Below are positions 44,894 through 53,994 of a stretch of DNA of 64,000 bases, in pieces. The first letter of the stretch is position 1, and every line of letters begins with the position of its first letter. This stretch comes from Chryseobacterium defluvii (lineage in GTDB: Bacteria; Bacteroidota; Bacteroidia; Flavobacteriales; Weeksellaceae), in assembly GCF_014204415.1 (NCBI RefSeq), contig NZ_JACHLE010000001.1, positions 124,001 through 188,000 of the forward strand, read 5' to 3'. The notes below the pieces were generated by a model. That model was given only the letters and a program-made list of their open reading frames with translations, was not told the DNA's origin and made no database searches. The translations under genes and the position numbers were made by a program.

Positions 44894-46282
44894 ATGAACT
44901 ACGATATTATTGTCATTGGAAGCGGTCCCGGAGGATATGTTACCGCGATCAGAGCATCACAGTTAGGTTTCAAAACGGCCATTATCGAAAAAGAAAATTT
45001 AGGAGGAATTTGTCTTAACTGGGGATGTATCCCGACCAAGGCATTATTGAAGTCCGCTCAGGTTTTTCATTACATCAACCATGCGGAAGATTATGGACTG
45101 AATAAAGTAGAGGCAAGCTTTGAATTTCCGAACGTGATTCAGAGAAGCCGCGGTGTTGCCGGTAAAATGAGCAAAGGGATCGAATTCCTGATGAAAAAGA
45201 ACAAGATCGACGTTATTCTGGGTACGGCAAAAGTTCAGAAAGATAAAAAAGTTTCCGTTACGGATACAGACGGTAAAACAACCGAATATTCGGCCAGCCA
45301 TATTATCATTGCAACAGGAGCCCGCTCAAGAGAATTGCCGAACCTTCCACAGGATGGTAAAAAAGTAATAGGGTACAGGCAGGCATTATCACTTCCTGAG
45401 CAGCCAAAATCTATGATCGTTGTTGGTTCCGGAGCGATAGGAGTGGAATTCGCAGATTTCTATAACACGATGGGAACCAAAGTAACCATTGTAGAATTCA
45501 TGCCGAACATTGTTCCTGTAGAAGATGAAGAAATCTCCAAGCACTTAGAAAAATCCCTGAAAAAATCAGGAATCGATATCATGACCAATGCTTCCGTAGA
45601 AAGCGTGGATACAAGCGTAGAAGGCGTAAAAGCCAGCGTGAAGACAGCGAACGGAAACATTACCCTTGAAGCTGATATCTTATTGTCTGCGGTAGGTATT
45701 GCTGCCAATATTGAGAATATCGGTTTAGAAGAAGTGGGGATCCAGACAGATAAAGGAAGAGTTTTGGTCAATGAGTGGTATGAAACCTCTGTTCCGGGAT
45801 ATTATGCGATCGGGGATATCATTCCTACCCAGGCTTTGGCTCACGTGGCTTCAGCAGAAGGGATCACCTGTGTGGAGAAGATCAAAGGAATGCATGTGGA
45901 GAAGATCGACTACGGCAACATCCCGGGATGTACCTATTGTCATCCTGAAGTAGCATCGGTTGGTCTTACCGAAAAGCAGGCTAAAGAAAAAGGTTACGAG
46001 ATCAAGGTAGGTAAATTCCCGCTTTCTGCAAGTGGTAAAGCAACGGCCAACGGAAATACGGATGGTTTCATCAAAGTTATTTTCGATGCCAAATATGGCG
46101 AATGGCTGGGATGCCACATGATTGGGGAAGGCGTTACCGATATGGTAGCTGAAGCTGTAGTAGCCAGAAAGCTGGAGACTACAGGGCATGAGATCATCAA
46201 GTCCATCCATCCGCACCCGACGGTTTCCGAAGCCATTATGGAAGCCGCAGCAGCAGCTTACGGAGAAGTGATCCATATCTAA
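44894..46282 (+). CDS. lpdA: Dihydrolipoyl dehydrogenase (E3)
   Basis: This 462-residue flavoprotein reoxidises lipoyl groups of the 2-oxoacid dehydrogenase complexes. The N-terminal FAD motif GSGPGGYV, the redox disulfide GGICLNWGCIPTKALL, the NAD motif GSGAIGVEF and the C-terminal HPHPTVSEA catalytic His stretch are all present. It serves the fused E1 at 28349 and others. A terminator follows. Confidence 0.95.
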   Translation: MNYDIIVIGSGPGGYVTAIRASQLGFKTAIIEKENLGGICLNWGCIPTKALLKSAQVFHYINHAEDYGLNKVEASFEFPNVIQRSRGVAGKMSKGIEFLMKKNKIDVILGTAKVQKDKKVSVTDTDGKTTEYSASHIIIATGARSRELPNLPQDGKKVIGYRQALSLPEQPKSMIVVGSGAIGVEFADFYNTMGTKVTIVEFMPNIVPVEDEEISKHLEKSLKKSGIDIMTNASVESVDTSVEGVKASVKTANGNITLEADILLSAVGIAANIENIGLEEVGIQTDKGRVLVNEWYETSVPGYYAIGDIIPTQALAHVASAEGITCVEKIKGMHVEKIDYGNIPGCTYCHPEVASVGLTEKQAKEKGYEIKVGKFPLSASGKATANGNTDGFIKVIFDAKYGEWLGCHMIGEGVTDMVAEAVVARKLETTGHEIIKSIHPHPTVSEAIMEAAAAAYGEVIHI

Positions 46283-46307
46283 GATAAAGATCTATTGATA
46301 CAATATT

Positions 46308-46336
46308 AAACCACAGATTCTGTCTGTGGTTTTTTT
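46308..46336 (+). terminator. Rho-independent terminator
   Basis: AAACCACAGA and TCTGTGGTTT form a 10-bp stem followed by a T-run just after lpdA. Confidence 0.85.
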
Positions 46337-46472
46337 ATGAAAATCACTAAGCATTGTCATTCTGGATATAAGTTGAAGACTTACGAACGTAGTTCAGAAG
46401 TGAAATCAGGAATCTGAGAGCCTTTTAAGTTTTGAATATCTTTTTACCGAACTTGTTTAAACTTTTATTTTT

Positions 46473-46635
46473 AACCATAAAAGAAGCAAAAGTTTTAGAT
46501 GAATGTAAAAAATAAGGCCTTAAAAAGCCCATTAAAGAAGAAAATCAAAGATTTTCAAAAACTTATGTGCTCTTCAATATACTTTGTAAGGAGTTTTTCA
46601 TTAAACTTAAGTGTTTATAATAGCTTTTGTGGTTA
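46473..46635. repeat. Terminal-inverted-repeat element, degraded copy D
   Basis: The left end AACCATAAAAGAAGCAAAAG and the right end CTTTTGTGGTTAA resemble copies A-C but carry several changes, and the interior CTTATGTGCTCTTCA also fits. It is a worn member of the family. The rest of 46283-47000 has only AT-rich DNA and a second repeat (GTATTCGGAATGAC near 46865) related to 9055-9070. Confidence 0.6.
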
Positions 46636-47000
46636 AAAATAAAAGTTTAAACGGGTCTACCATTAAGAAATTAAGGATATCTCTCTTAATTTAAAATCAA
46701 TGTATTGATTTCTTATTTTTTTTAACTCAATTAACTTAATGCCTTAATGTTAAAGTTAAGCATAAGCAAAGTTTATCTGAATAAAGCAAATTAAATAAAA
46801 AACTATTGAATAAAATTTGAAAAGACCTCAAATCTTTGAATACCATTTGCTAATTTCCATTCTGTATTCGGAATGACAGCAAGTGTAAAACTGTATAATC
46901 ACCAAAATAAAAAACGAAGTAATTGTTAAAATAAGTTTAAAATTGGCATATTTAGAAAAATTAACCTGATTTTTCCGCTCTGTTTTCTTAATTTTATTCT

Positions 47001-47801
47001 ATGAATTTTGAGAAAGTAGGGCTTGTTTTATCAGGAGGTGGTACCAAAGGCATTGCACATGCAGGAGTTTTAAAGTTTCTGAATGAAAAAAATATAAACA
47101 TTGATGTTCTCTCATGCTGTAGTGCAGGATCAATAGTAGGCTGCCTTTATGCCGTGGGCAAAACACCCGAAGAGATCCTGGAGTTCTTCAATTCCATATA
47201 CTTTTTTAACTGGAAACACTTTACATTCAATCAGCCGGGATTGGTCTCTTCCATTATTTTCAGGAATTACCTGAAGCCTATTTTTCAGGATATGAAACTG
47301 GGAGATCTGGATAAAAAAGTGAAAATAGTGGCTACGGAACTTGTTTCGGGAACCGAGAAGATATTTGATGATGATTTCAAAGTGATGGATGCCATTATAG
47401 CTTCCTGTTCCATTCCCGGTATCACGACACCGTATATTCTGGATGAGGAAATGTATTGTGATGGCGGCGTTCTGAATAATTTTCCTGCCGATATCATCAG
47501 GGATGACTGTGACCAGCTTATAGGGGTTTTTGTTTCCCCACCTAACGAGATCAGTATCAATGAACTGAAGTCTATCAAAGCCATTGTTTCCCGTTCTTAT
47601 GATCTGCTGTCCTACAGGATCGAAAAAATAAAGTTTGATTATTGTGACTGGTTTATTTCTTCACAGGAACTTTCCAATTACGGTACTTTTGAAAGAAGGA
47701 AAGACCGCATGGAGGAGATTTTTAATATCGGATATAAAGCCGCTCAGGAAAGTTTTCCGGAAAGTAATTTCTTTACAAAGCTCAAACGCTCGGGGACTTA
47801 A
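47001..47801 (+). CDS. Patatin-like phospholipase
   Basis: This 266-residue hydrolase has an oxyanion loop GGGTKGIAHAG (12-22), a nucleophile Ser41 and the dyad Asp154 in DGG. The nucleophile elbow reads CCSAGS instead of the usual GxSxG: the first Gly is Cys. It has no signal peptide, so it probably acts in the cytoplasm. Substrate unknown. Confidence 0.88.
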   Translation: MNFEKVGLVLSGGGTKGIAHAGVLKFLNEKNINIDVLSCCSAGSIVGCLYAVGKTPEEILEFFNSIYFFNWKHFTFNQPGLVSSIIFRNYLKPIFQDMKLGDLDKKVKIVATELVSGTEKIFDDDFKVMDAIIASCSIPGITTPYILDEEMYCDGGVLNNFPADIIRDDCDQLIGVFVSPPNEISINELKSIKAIVSRSYDLLSYRIEKIKFDYCDWFISSQELSNYGTFERRKDRMEEIFNIGYKAAQESFPESNFFTKLKRSGT

Positions 47802-47971
47802 TTTTAAGATAAAACGGCCGTTTTCAAAAATGTTATTCTAAACACAGACAGAAGTTTTGCGAACAAAGTTCATCAATGCAGTGAAGCATCTCAAACAATT
47901 AATTTCCAGGACTTCTTTGGCAAGCACAGAAAGATGATGGTCAATTTTTCGACTTTTGAAACAGTCTCCTT

Positions 47972-48697
47972 TTAGTTATACTTTTCTATGGATATATCTT
48001 CCGTCTGGATGTAACTCGCAAAAGCTTCTTCCAGGCTTCCGAATTTTCCTTTAAACTCTTCAATCGGGCAGTCCTGCAGAATATTTCCTTTGTGAATAAG
48101 GATGACCCGCGAACAAAGGGCTTCCACTTCCTGCATGATATGGGTGGAAAGTAATACGGTTTTCTCTTTTCCTATTTCCTTTACCACATTCCGGATCTCA
48201 ATGATCTGGTTAGGGTCAAGGCCATTGGTGGGCTCATCCAGGATCAATAAATCCGGCTGATGAATGATCGCCTGGGCAAGGCCTACCCTTTGTTTATACC
48301 CTTTGGAAAGCTGGCTGATCTTTTTGGACTTTTCGGGAGTGATTCCCACCAGCTCTATCACTTCATCTATCCTTGATGCAGGGATCTTGTGGATATTAGC
48401 TACAAACTGCAGATATTCCTTTACATACATTTCCAGATAAAGCGGATTGTTTTCCGGTAAGAAACCTATATTTTTTTTGCTTTCGATCGGATATTCAGAA
48501 ATGTTTTTCCCATTAAAGATGATCTCTCCTTCATCTATCTTCAATGCTCCTACAATAGATTTCATTAATGTGGATTTCCCAGCCCCGTTGGGACCAAGAA
48601 GACCGATGATCTCATTTTTGTCAATGGAGATATTGATGGCATTGAGGGCGGTTTGTTCACCAAATCTTTTGGTTAGATTATTTATTTGAAGAGGCAT
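47972..48697 (-). CDS. gldA: ABC transporter ATPase, GldA-like (gliding motility)
   Basis: This 241-residue ATPase has Walker A GPNGAGKST, signature LSKGYKQR and Walker B LLILDEPTNGLDPNQI. The order and the ENNPLYLEMYVKEYL segment match GldA, the ATPase of the GldAFG system needed for gliding in flavobacteria. I used the ATG at 48695-48697; an upstream ATG adds 8 residues. The GldF/GldG permeases are not adjacent here, and gliding cannot be concluded from this gene alone. Confidence 0.8.
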   Translation of the reverse strand: MPLQINNLTKRFGEQTALNAINISIDKNEIIGLLGPNGAGKSTLMKSIVGALKIDEGEIIFNGKNISEYPIESKKNIGFLPENNPLYLEMYVKEYLQFVANIHKIPASRIDEVIELVGITPEKSKKISQLSKGYKQRVGLAQAIIHQPDLLILDEPTNGLDPNQIIEIRNVVKEIGKEKTVLLSTHIMQEVEALCSRVILIHKGNILQDCPIEEFKGKFGSLEEAFASYIQTEDISIEKYN

Positions 48698-48779
48698 AAT
48701 AGGTTGATGATCTTTTTGCAAAAATAAAATAAAAAACTCATCCGGGTAGAATGAGTTAGGTTATCTTAAAAAAATATTG

Positions 48780-49361
48780 TTATTTCTTTGATTTCTTTGT
48801 TTTAGTACCTGAAGCGGGAGCCGGAGCTGCGGCTGCAGTGGTAGTAGCGGTACTCGTGGTAGCCGGTTTTACGGTATGAACGTTATTTACGGTTGCCGGC
48901 CTATCATACAGGCTGGATTTCCCGGTGGATTTTCCGAAGATCTTATCGATCTGCTTCTTGTTCAGAAACTGTGATTTTCCCACGTATTTTCTGTTTTTAT
49001 TGATGAATTGGATAAACTGTACGGTAGGCTGCCCGTAGTTCTTTTCATAGTGAAGCTCAATGATATCATTGGGAAGCTCAAGGGTAATATTTCCAATAGG
49101 GGTATCAATAAAGCCGTCGGTGATCAGTTTATACAGGCCTTCGACATCGCCGTTTAAGTTTAAGAACGAAAAAGACCTGAAAGTATTCAGATTAGCCGTA
49201 TTCAGATCCTGGTAATTAATGGTAAATTTATCTTGCTTTTTATAGAGACCCACTGAGTTATCTTTACCAATTTCCACTAAAGTTTCATTTTTTAACACTT
49301 TGATTTGTGAGAAAACAGAAATACCGAATAAGCAGGTAAGTAGTAGAATTATTTTCCTCAT
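48780..49361 (-). CDS. Secreted protein of unknown function with Ala/Thr/Lys tail
   Basis: This 193-residue protein has a signal peptide (ending SVFSQ), a beta-rich middle (40-145) and a low-complexity tail of Thr, Ala and Lys. I do not recognise the family. It is upstream of gldA in the same direction, with an 82-bp gap. Confidence 0.7.
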   Translation of the reverse strand: MRKIILLLTCLFGISVFSQIKVLKNETLVEIGKDNSVGLYKKQDKFTINYQDLNTANLNTFRSFSFLNLNGDVEGLYKLITDGFIDTPIGNITLELPNDIIELHYEKNYGQPTVQFIQFINKNRKYVGKSQFLNKKQIDKIFGKSTGKSSLYDRPATVNNVHTVKPATTSTATTTAAAAPAPASGTKTKKSKK

Positions 49362-49734
49362 TTTGCTGAATTTTAATGTTTTATAAAATTGGTGTGTTTA
49401 AACTATACATGAAAACGCTAAGAACCATCTCTGTTTCTTTAAGCAAAAGTAGCATTTTTTTTTAATATTTGTGAATAGCAATATATTGATGTTATGCATT
49501 TCGTTTTATCCGGGATATGCTGAAAACTGTCTGTTTAAAAGATTATCCAGAAACATGCCATTATAGGATACGTAAATGAATTTTTTGTAATAATAAATTA
49601 TTTTGTTTCTTAATTTGTTAAAATACAGAAAAATAAGTTTTCTAATTCGTAAATTAAAATTTATTTTGATCTTTTTAATTAAATCTTGCCTCCTTGTTAA
49701 AGATCAAAAAAAGAAATAATAAAAGTATATGATA
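49362..49734. other. Non-coding AT-rich stretch
   Basis: I see no gene or clear structure here; it is AT-rich with poly-T and poly-A stretches and contains the likely promoter of the protein at 48780. Confidence 0.4.
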
Positions 49735-49766
49735 TGAAAAAAGCTCTGAGTAAATCTCAGAGCTTT
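49735..49766 (-). terminator. Terminator after the tRNA gene
   Basis: On the minus strand AAAGCTCTGAG and CTCAGAGCTTT form an 11-bp stem with an ATTTA loop, followed by TTT. It lies just beyond the tRNA 3' end. Confidence 0.85.
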
Positions 49767-49767
49767 G

Positions 49768-49841
49768 TGAGCGCGGGAGGAGTCGAACCCCCAACCTTTA
49801 GAGCCGTAATCTAACGCTCTATCCAATTGAGCTACGCACCC
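49768..49841 (-). tRNA. tRNA-Arg (anticodon ACG)
   Basis: The 74-nt gene folds as a cloverleaf: acceptor GGGTGCG/CGCGCTC, D arm GCTC/GAGC, anticodon arm TTAGA/TCTAA with loop TTACGGC (anticodon ACG), and T arm GGGGGTTCGA. CCA is not encoded. It reads CGN Arg codons. Confidence 0.95.
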
Positions 49842-49886
49842 GTTTTTAGGTTTGCAAATATAGCACTTTTTTGCTTTCTTTGAAAG

Positions 49887-50933
49887 ATGAAACTGAGAAT
49901 TTTACTATTATTTACGTTTTGGATTCTAATTTCCTGTAAAAGAGAACAAAAAATATCAGCTGCAGACTGGGTTTCCATTTCAGACAGGCTTCAGTACAAG
50001 GAACACAATGGTGTGCTGCAACTGAAATCAGGAAATTTCACCTATGATTTTAAAGCCGGGAAAGTTCCGTTTAAAAGAATTGTCCTGCTCAATGCGAGTA
50101 TGGCCGGCTATATTACCGAATTGGAGGCTGAAAACCTGATCATAGGAGTCTCAAGCCCGGAATATATTTATTCTGAGAAAATTCACAGCCTTCTTAAACA
50201 GGGCAGAATTCAGAACATAGGAAGCGAACAGAAATATGAAGTGGAAAAGATCATTTCCCTAAAACCTGATGCTGTTTTCACCAATTACATTGCCAGTTTC
50301 GACAATACCTACCAGCTTTTGAAAAATAATGGCATTCAGGTAATTTTTCTGGATGAATTTATGGAACAGAAGCCCCTTGAAAAAACAGCTTATATTAAAC
50401 TTTTCGGAAAGCTTTTAGGGAAAGACAGGGAAGCCGGGGTCAAATATCAGGAAATTCAAAAAAATTATACTAAGTTGAAGCAGATGGCTTTAAAAGCTAA
50501 AACAAAGCCCATTGTACTGGCCAACGAAATGTATGGAGATGTCTGGTATCTTCCGGGCGGAAAAACCTATACGGCCAACTACATCTCAGACGCCAATGCC
50601 GAATACATCCTGAAAAATAATCAGGATGAAAAAGCCGTGACGATGAGCTTTGAAGAAGTTTTTGCAAAATCCGGCACAGTGCAGTATTGGGTAAATGCAG
50701 GAAATCATACTTCCAAACAGGAAATGCTGAAAGGAAATCCTTTTTACGGTAAACTGGAGGTTTTTAGCAAAGGAAAAGTATATGGGATCAACGGAAAAGA
50801 GAAGCAGAAGGCCAATGATTTCTTTGAAAGCGGGGTGGTAAGGTCAGATCTTGTTCTTAAAGATTATATCAAAATTTTCCATCCGGAACTTTTACCGGAA
50901 TATCAACTCACTTATATGAAAGAATTACAATAG
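49887..50933 (+). CDS. ABC-type metal-chelate/cobalamin-binding lipoprotein
   Basis: This 348-residue protein has a lipobox LISC (Cys17) and a BtuF/FepB-type two-lobe fold (RIVLLNASMAGYITELEAENLIIGVSSPEY, then KPDAVFTNY and the second lobe with ANEMYGDVWYLPGG). It probably binds a siderophore, heme or cobalamin in the periplasm. No permease or ATPase is adjacent, so the ligand is open. Confidence 0.85.
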   Translation: MKLRILLLFTFWILISCKREQKISAADWVSISDRLQYKEHNGVLQLKSGNFTYDFKAGKVPFKRIVLLNASMAGYITELEAENLIIGVSSPEYIYSEKIHSLLKQGRIQNIGSEQKYEVEKIISLKPDAVFTNYIASFDNTYQLLKNNGIQVIFLDEFMEQKPLEKTAYIKLFGKLLGKDREAGVKYQEIQKNYTKLKQMALKAKTKPIVLANEMYGDVWYLPGGKTYTANYISDANAEYILKNNQDEKAVTMSFEEVFAKSGTVQYWVNAGNHTSKQEMLKGNPFYGKLEVFSKGKVYGINGKEKQKANDFFESGVVRSDLVLKDYIKIFHPELLPEYQLTYMKELQ

Positions 50934-50949
50934 ATCAGAGTATTTTATT

Positions 50950-50957
50950 TACTTTTG
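50950..50957 (+). promoter_or_regulatory. -7 promoter box of mtgA
   Basis: TACTTTTG fits TAnnTTTG and lies 20 bp upstream of the ATG of mtgA. Confidence 0.55.
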
Positions 50958-50976
50958 TACTTCCTTTTAGAAAGTT

Positions 50977-51621
50977 ATGTGGAAAAAAATTAAACAAATT
51001 CTGTTTATCATTCTAATACTGAACGTAGTATTTATCATTTGGGGAAGATTCCTCAATCCACCTATTACGATAACGCAGATCGGCGGGCTGTTCGAATATG
51101 GAAAGCTGCAGCGGGATTATATTTCCTCTGAAGAGATGGGAAATAATGTGAAAAAAGCAGTCATTGCTTCCGAGGACCAGAAGTTCTTCACCCATAACGG
51201 TTTCGATTATACGGCGATAGAAAAAGCCATGAAGCATAATGAAAAAGGTAAAAAACTGCGTGGCGGAAGTACAATTTCCCAACAGACCGCAAAAAACATT
51301 TTCTTATGGCAGGGAAGAAGCTGGGTGAGAAAAGGTCTTGAGGCCGTTTATACATTCATTATAGAGAAATTCTGGGGCAAAGATATTATCCTTGAAAGAT
51401 ATCTGAATTCCATCGAAATGGGGCAGGGAGTCTTCGGAGTGGAAGCTGCGGCAGAATATTACTTTGGGAAACCATCCAAAGACCTTACGGCATCAGAAGC
51501 GGCGTGGATAGCGGCTGTACTTCCCAATCCTAAAAAATATGACCCTAAAAATCCATCGCCTTACCTTAGAAAGAAGCACAGCTGGATCATGAGGCAGATG
51601 AGGAATGTAAGTTTGAAATAG
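50977..51621 (+). CDS. mtgA: Monofunctional biosynthetic peptidoglycan glycosyltransferase
   Basis: This 214-residue GT51 enzyme polymerises lipid II into glycan strands at the inner membrane. It has one N-terminal transmembrane helix. The motifs ASEDQKFFTHNGFD (catalytic Glu), GGSTISQQTAKNIFL and RYLNSIEMGQGVFGVEAAAEYYFGK are all present. The length is normal for MtgA without a transpeptidase domain. The next gene starts 13 bp later. Confidence 0.93.
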   Translation: MWKKIKQILFIILILNVVFIIWGRFLNPPITITQIGGLFEYGKLQRDYISSEEMGNNVKKAVIASEDQKFFTHNGFDYTAIEKAMKHNEKGKKLRGGSTISQQTAKNIFLWQGRSWVRKGLEAVYTFIIEKFWGKDIILERYLNSIEMGQGVFGVEAAAEYYFGKPSKDLTASEAAWIAAVLPNPKKYDPKNPSPYLRKKHSWIMRQMRNVSLK

Positions 51622-51634
51622 TATCTTTGTACTG

Positions 51635-53668
51635 ATGATATTTTTAAATACCGGTACGAAAACTGTTCAGAATGTTCTTAAAAAATATTTTTCTTTTAAG
51701 AATGAAACCCTCTCCCTAGAGCCGTTGGCAGAGTTTTTGGAAACGGTAAAAAAAGCAAATTTTGCCGATGTTCTCCGCTTTCTTAAAGATCATCCTGATT
51801 ACACGGAAAATTTCAGATACTACATCCATAATATCTTTGCGGGAAGGCCTTTCAACCTGTCTTTGACGGAAGCCAATATCCTTTCCGAAAATGCTTTTTT
51901 TCCGGAATTTAAAAAAAGGATTCTTAATACCCTTTTACCGCCTGTAGAGAATGAGAAAACGGTCTGGTATATGATCGATAACATCAGCCTGAGGCCTAAA
52001 AAGGATCTGAAATACCTGCATAATCTTCCGGAAAATGAGCTTGATGAGCTTTTAAAGATGCTGGAAGCTTCGGATTTTATCATAAAACCGGAAGTAAAAA
52101 AGGAAATGCTTTTTGCCGTCAGCATTCTTTCATGGAGGGTTACAGGAATGGCCATGGAAGTGGAGGTCGTAAGGATGGCACCGGAGTACAGGAACTTTGA
52201 TAACCCTTTTATCGCATTACAGAACGAATTAGAGGTGTTGGCAGAAGCCTTGGAAAATGATCCCGGACTTCAGCTGCATTCCAAAGACGACCGGTATAAA
52301 CAGATCAAAATATACATTCATCAATGTCTGGAATTCGTTAATATTGCTTTTAAAAATTCATCAAAATATGGGATCTCAGGGAAGATCAACCAATCCCTTC
52401 TTAAGATCAGGCAGCAGATCCAAAGGATCTATGAAATTGTAAAGCTGCTGGTTATTAATAATGAAGAAGATGTTTTAATTAAATCCAAACAGTTGATATT
52501 TAATGTATTAAGCTATAAATCCCATAAAAATAATATTTCTGAACTCATTAATGACAGCACAAGGCTGATTTCCCACCTGATCACCAACCACACTGCCGAA
52601 ACAGGGACCCATTACATTACTTCCACCCGGAAAGAATATATGGAAATGTTCTATAAGGCAAGCGGCGGCGGGATCATTGTAGGCGCATTATGTATTCTGA
52701 AAATGCTTTACGGGTATATTCCCGGAAGTGATTTTTCCCATGCATTCTTATATTCCATGAATTACGCAATGGGATTCATCATGATCTACCTGATGGGCTT
52801 TACCCTAGCGACAAAACAGCCTGCGATGACGGCAGCTACCATGACCAAAGTATTAGCAGAAGAAGAGAACAGCAAGAGGAACAATACGGAATTCGCCCAT
52901 CTCGTTTCCAAGCTTTTCAGAAGCCAGTTCATTGCATTTGTAGGGAATGTGCTGCTGTCCTTTCCGATAGCTTTGGCAATCATCTATGGACTGGATGTCT
53001 TTTTCTCACAGAATCTGGCCGTTGAAAAATCAGATAAGCTTCTTAAAGACCTCGATCCGTTCGAATCGAAAGCTATTTTACATGCCAGTATCGCTGGGTT
53101 TTATCTTTTTATTTCAGGAATAATCTCGGGAAACATAGGTAATAATTCTGTTTTCTACCAGATCCCTGAAAGGATTGCCAAAAACCTTTCCATACGGAAG
53201 CTTTTCGGAGCCGGATTTGCCAAAAGCCTCTCAGGATATTATGCCAGGAACTGGCCGGGGATAGTTTCCAACTTCTGGTTCGGGATCTTTCTTGGGGCTA
53301 CGGCTCCTGTAGGGCTGTTCCTTGGGCTGGATCTGGATATCCGCCACATCACCTTTGCTGCAGGAAATTTTGCCATAGGATTATATGGGAAAGATTTCTC
53401 TGTGGATTCCTATACTTTCTGGATATCTTTTGTTACTGTTTTCTTAATAGGTTTCTTTAATTTTCTGGTAAGTTTCGGATTATCTATGTTCCTGGCGTTC
53501 AGGTCCAGAAAACTGAATTTCGGGCAGGTAAGCGAAATTTATAAAGAAATATTCAGGTATTTTTTCAGGAATCCGTTGAAGTTTTTCCTTCCGATACGTT
53601 CAAGGCTGGATAAAAAGGCAGATAACCTCATGAGCAATACCCTGCCTACAAAATCTGAAGGTCATTAA
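51635..53668 (+). CDS. Gcr-type 'site-specific recombinase' membrane protein
   Basis: This 677-residue protein has a soluble N-terminal half and about six hydrophobic helices in the C-terminal half. The GGGIIVGALCILKMLYG and TLATKQPAMTAATMTKVL segments are typical of the SpecificRecomb (Gcr) family. The name comes from a Neisseria study, and the many membrane helices do not fit a simple recombinase, so the role is open. A -7-like TATCTTTG lies at 51622-51629, only 6 bp before the ATG, so the mRNA may be leaderless. It overlaps the convergent DUF721 gene end by 23 bp. Confidence 0.85.
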   Translation: MIFLNTGTKTVQNVLKKYFSFKNETLSLEPLAEFLETVKKANFADVLRFLKDHPDYTENFRYYIHNIFAGRPFNLSLTEANILSENAFFPEFKKRILNTLLPPVENEKTVWYMIDNISLRPKKDLKYLHNLPENELDELLKMLEASDFIIKPEVKKEMLFAVSILSWRVTGMAMEVEVVRMAPEYRNFDNPFIALQNELEVLAEALENDPGLQLHSKDDRYKQIKIYIHQCLEFVNIAFKNSSKYGISGKINQSLLKIRQQIQRIYEIVKLLVINNEEDVLIKSKQLIFNVLSYKSHKNNISELINDSTRLISHLITNHTAETGTHYITSTRKEYMEMFYKASGGGIIVGALCILKMLYGYIPGSDFSHAFLYSMNYAMGFIMIYLMGFTLATKQPAMTAATMTKVLAEEENSKRNNTEFAHLVSKLFRSQFIAFVGNVLLSFPIALAIIYGLDVFFSQNLAVEKSDKLLKDLDPFESKAILHASIAGFYLFISGIISGNIGNNSVFYQIPERIAKNLSIRKLFGAGFAKSLSGYYARNWPGIVSNFWFGIFLGATAPVGLFLGLDLDIRHITFAAGNFAIGLYGKDFSVDSYTFWISFVTVFLIGFFNFLVSFGLSMFLAFRSRKLNFGQVSEIYKEIFRYFFRNPLKFFLPIRSRLDKKADNLMSNTLPTKSEGH

Positions 53669-53939
53669 ACTTTTCAGCCCCGAATCTATCCTGGAATTTT
53701 TTGAGATAGAAGCTTCGGCGCATTTTAAAATCATTCTTCAATAAAGGAGAATTGATCCTGATGATAACGTTCTTTTCTTTAAGATCCACACTTATGACCT
53801 CTTTAAACAGGCTTTCATCAAGATATTCTTCAAGAAAGTCTTTAATTTCAAATGCAATCAGCTTATCCTCGAAACCATATATTCTGGCAAAGGACAGTAC
53901 AAGCTCTGAGGATTGATATTCGCGTTTTTTCTTCTTCAT
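53646..53939 (-). CDS. DUF721 (DciA-like) protein
   Basis: This 97-residue basic protein has the DUF721 fold (LVLSFARIYGFEDKLIAFEIKDFLEEY... VIIRINSPLLKNDFKMRRSFYLKKF). DciA-type proteins load or assist the replicative helicase in many bacteria. It is downstream of recF, separated by a 55-bp gap, in the same direction. I used the ATG at 53937-53939. Confidence 0.85.
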   Translation of the reverse strand: MKKKKREYQSSELVLSFARIYGFEDKLIAFEIKDFLEEYLDESLFKEVISVDLKEKNVIIRINSPLLKNDFKMRRSFYLKKFQDRFGAEKFNDLQIL

Positions 53940-53994
53940 CGTATTCAGTTTATAAGCAGTGAAGTTGGTCGTATATAAAAAACTTTTACATTTT

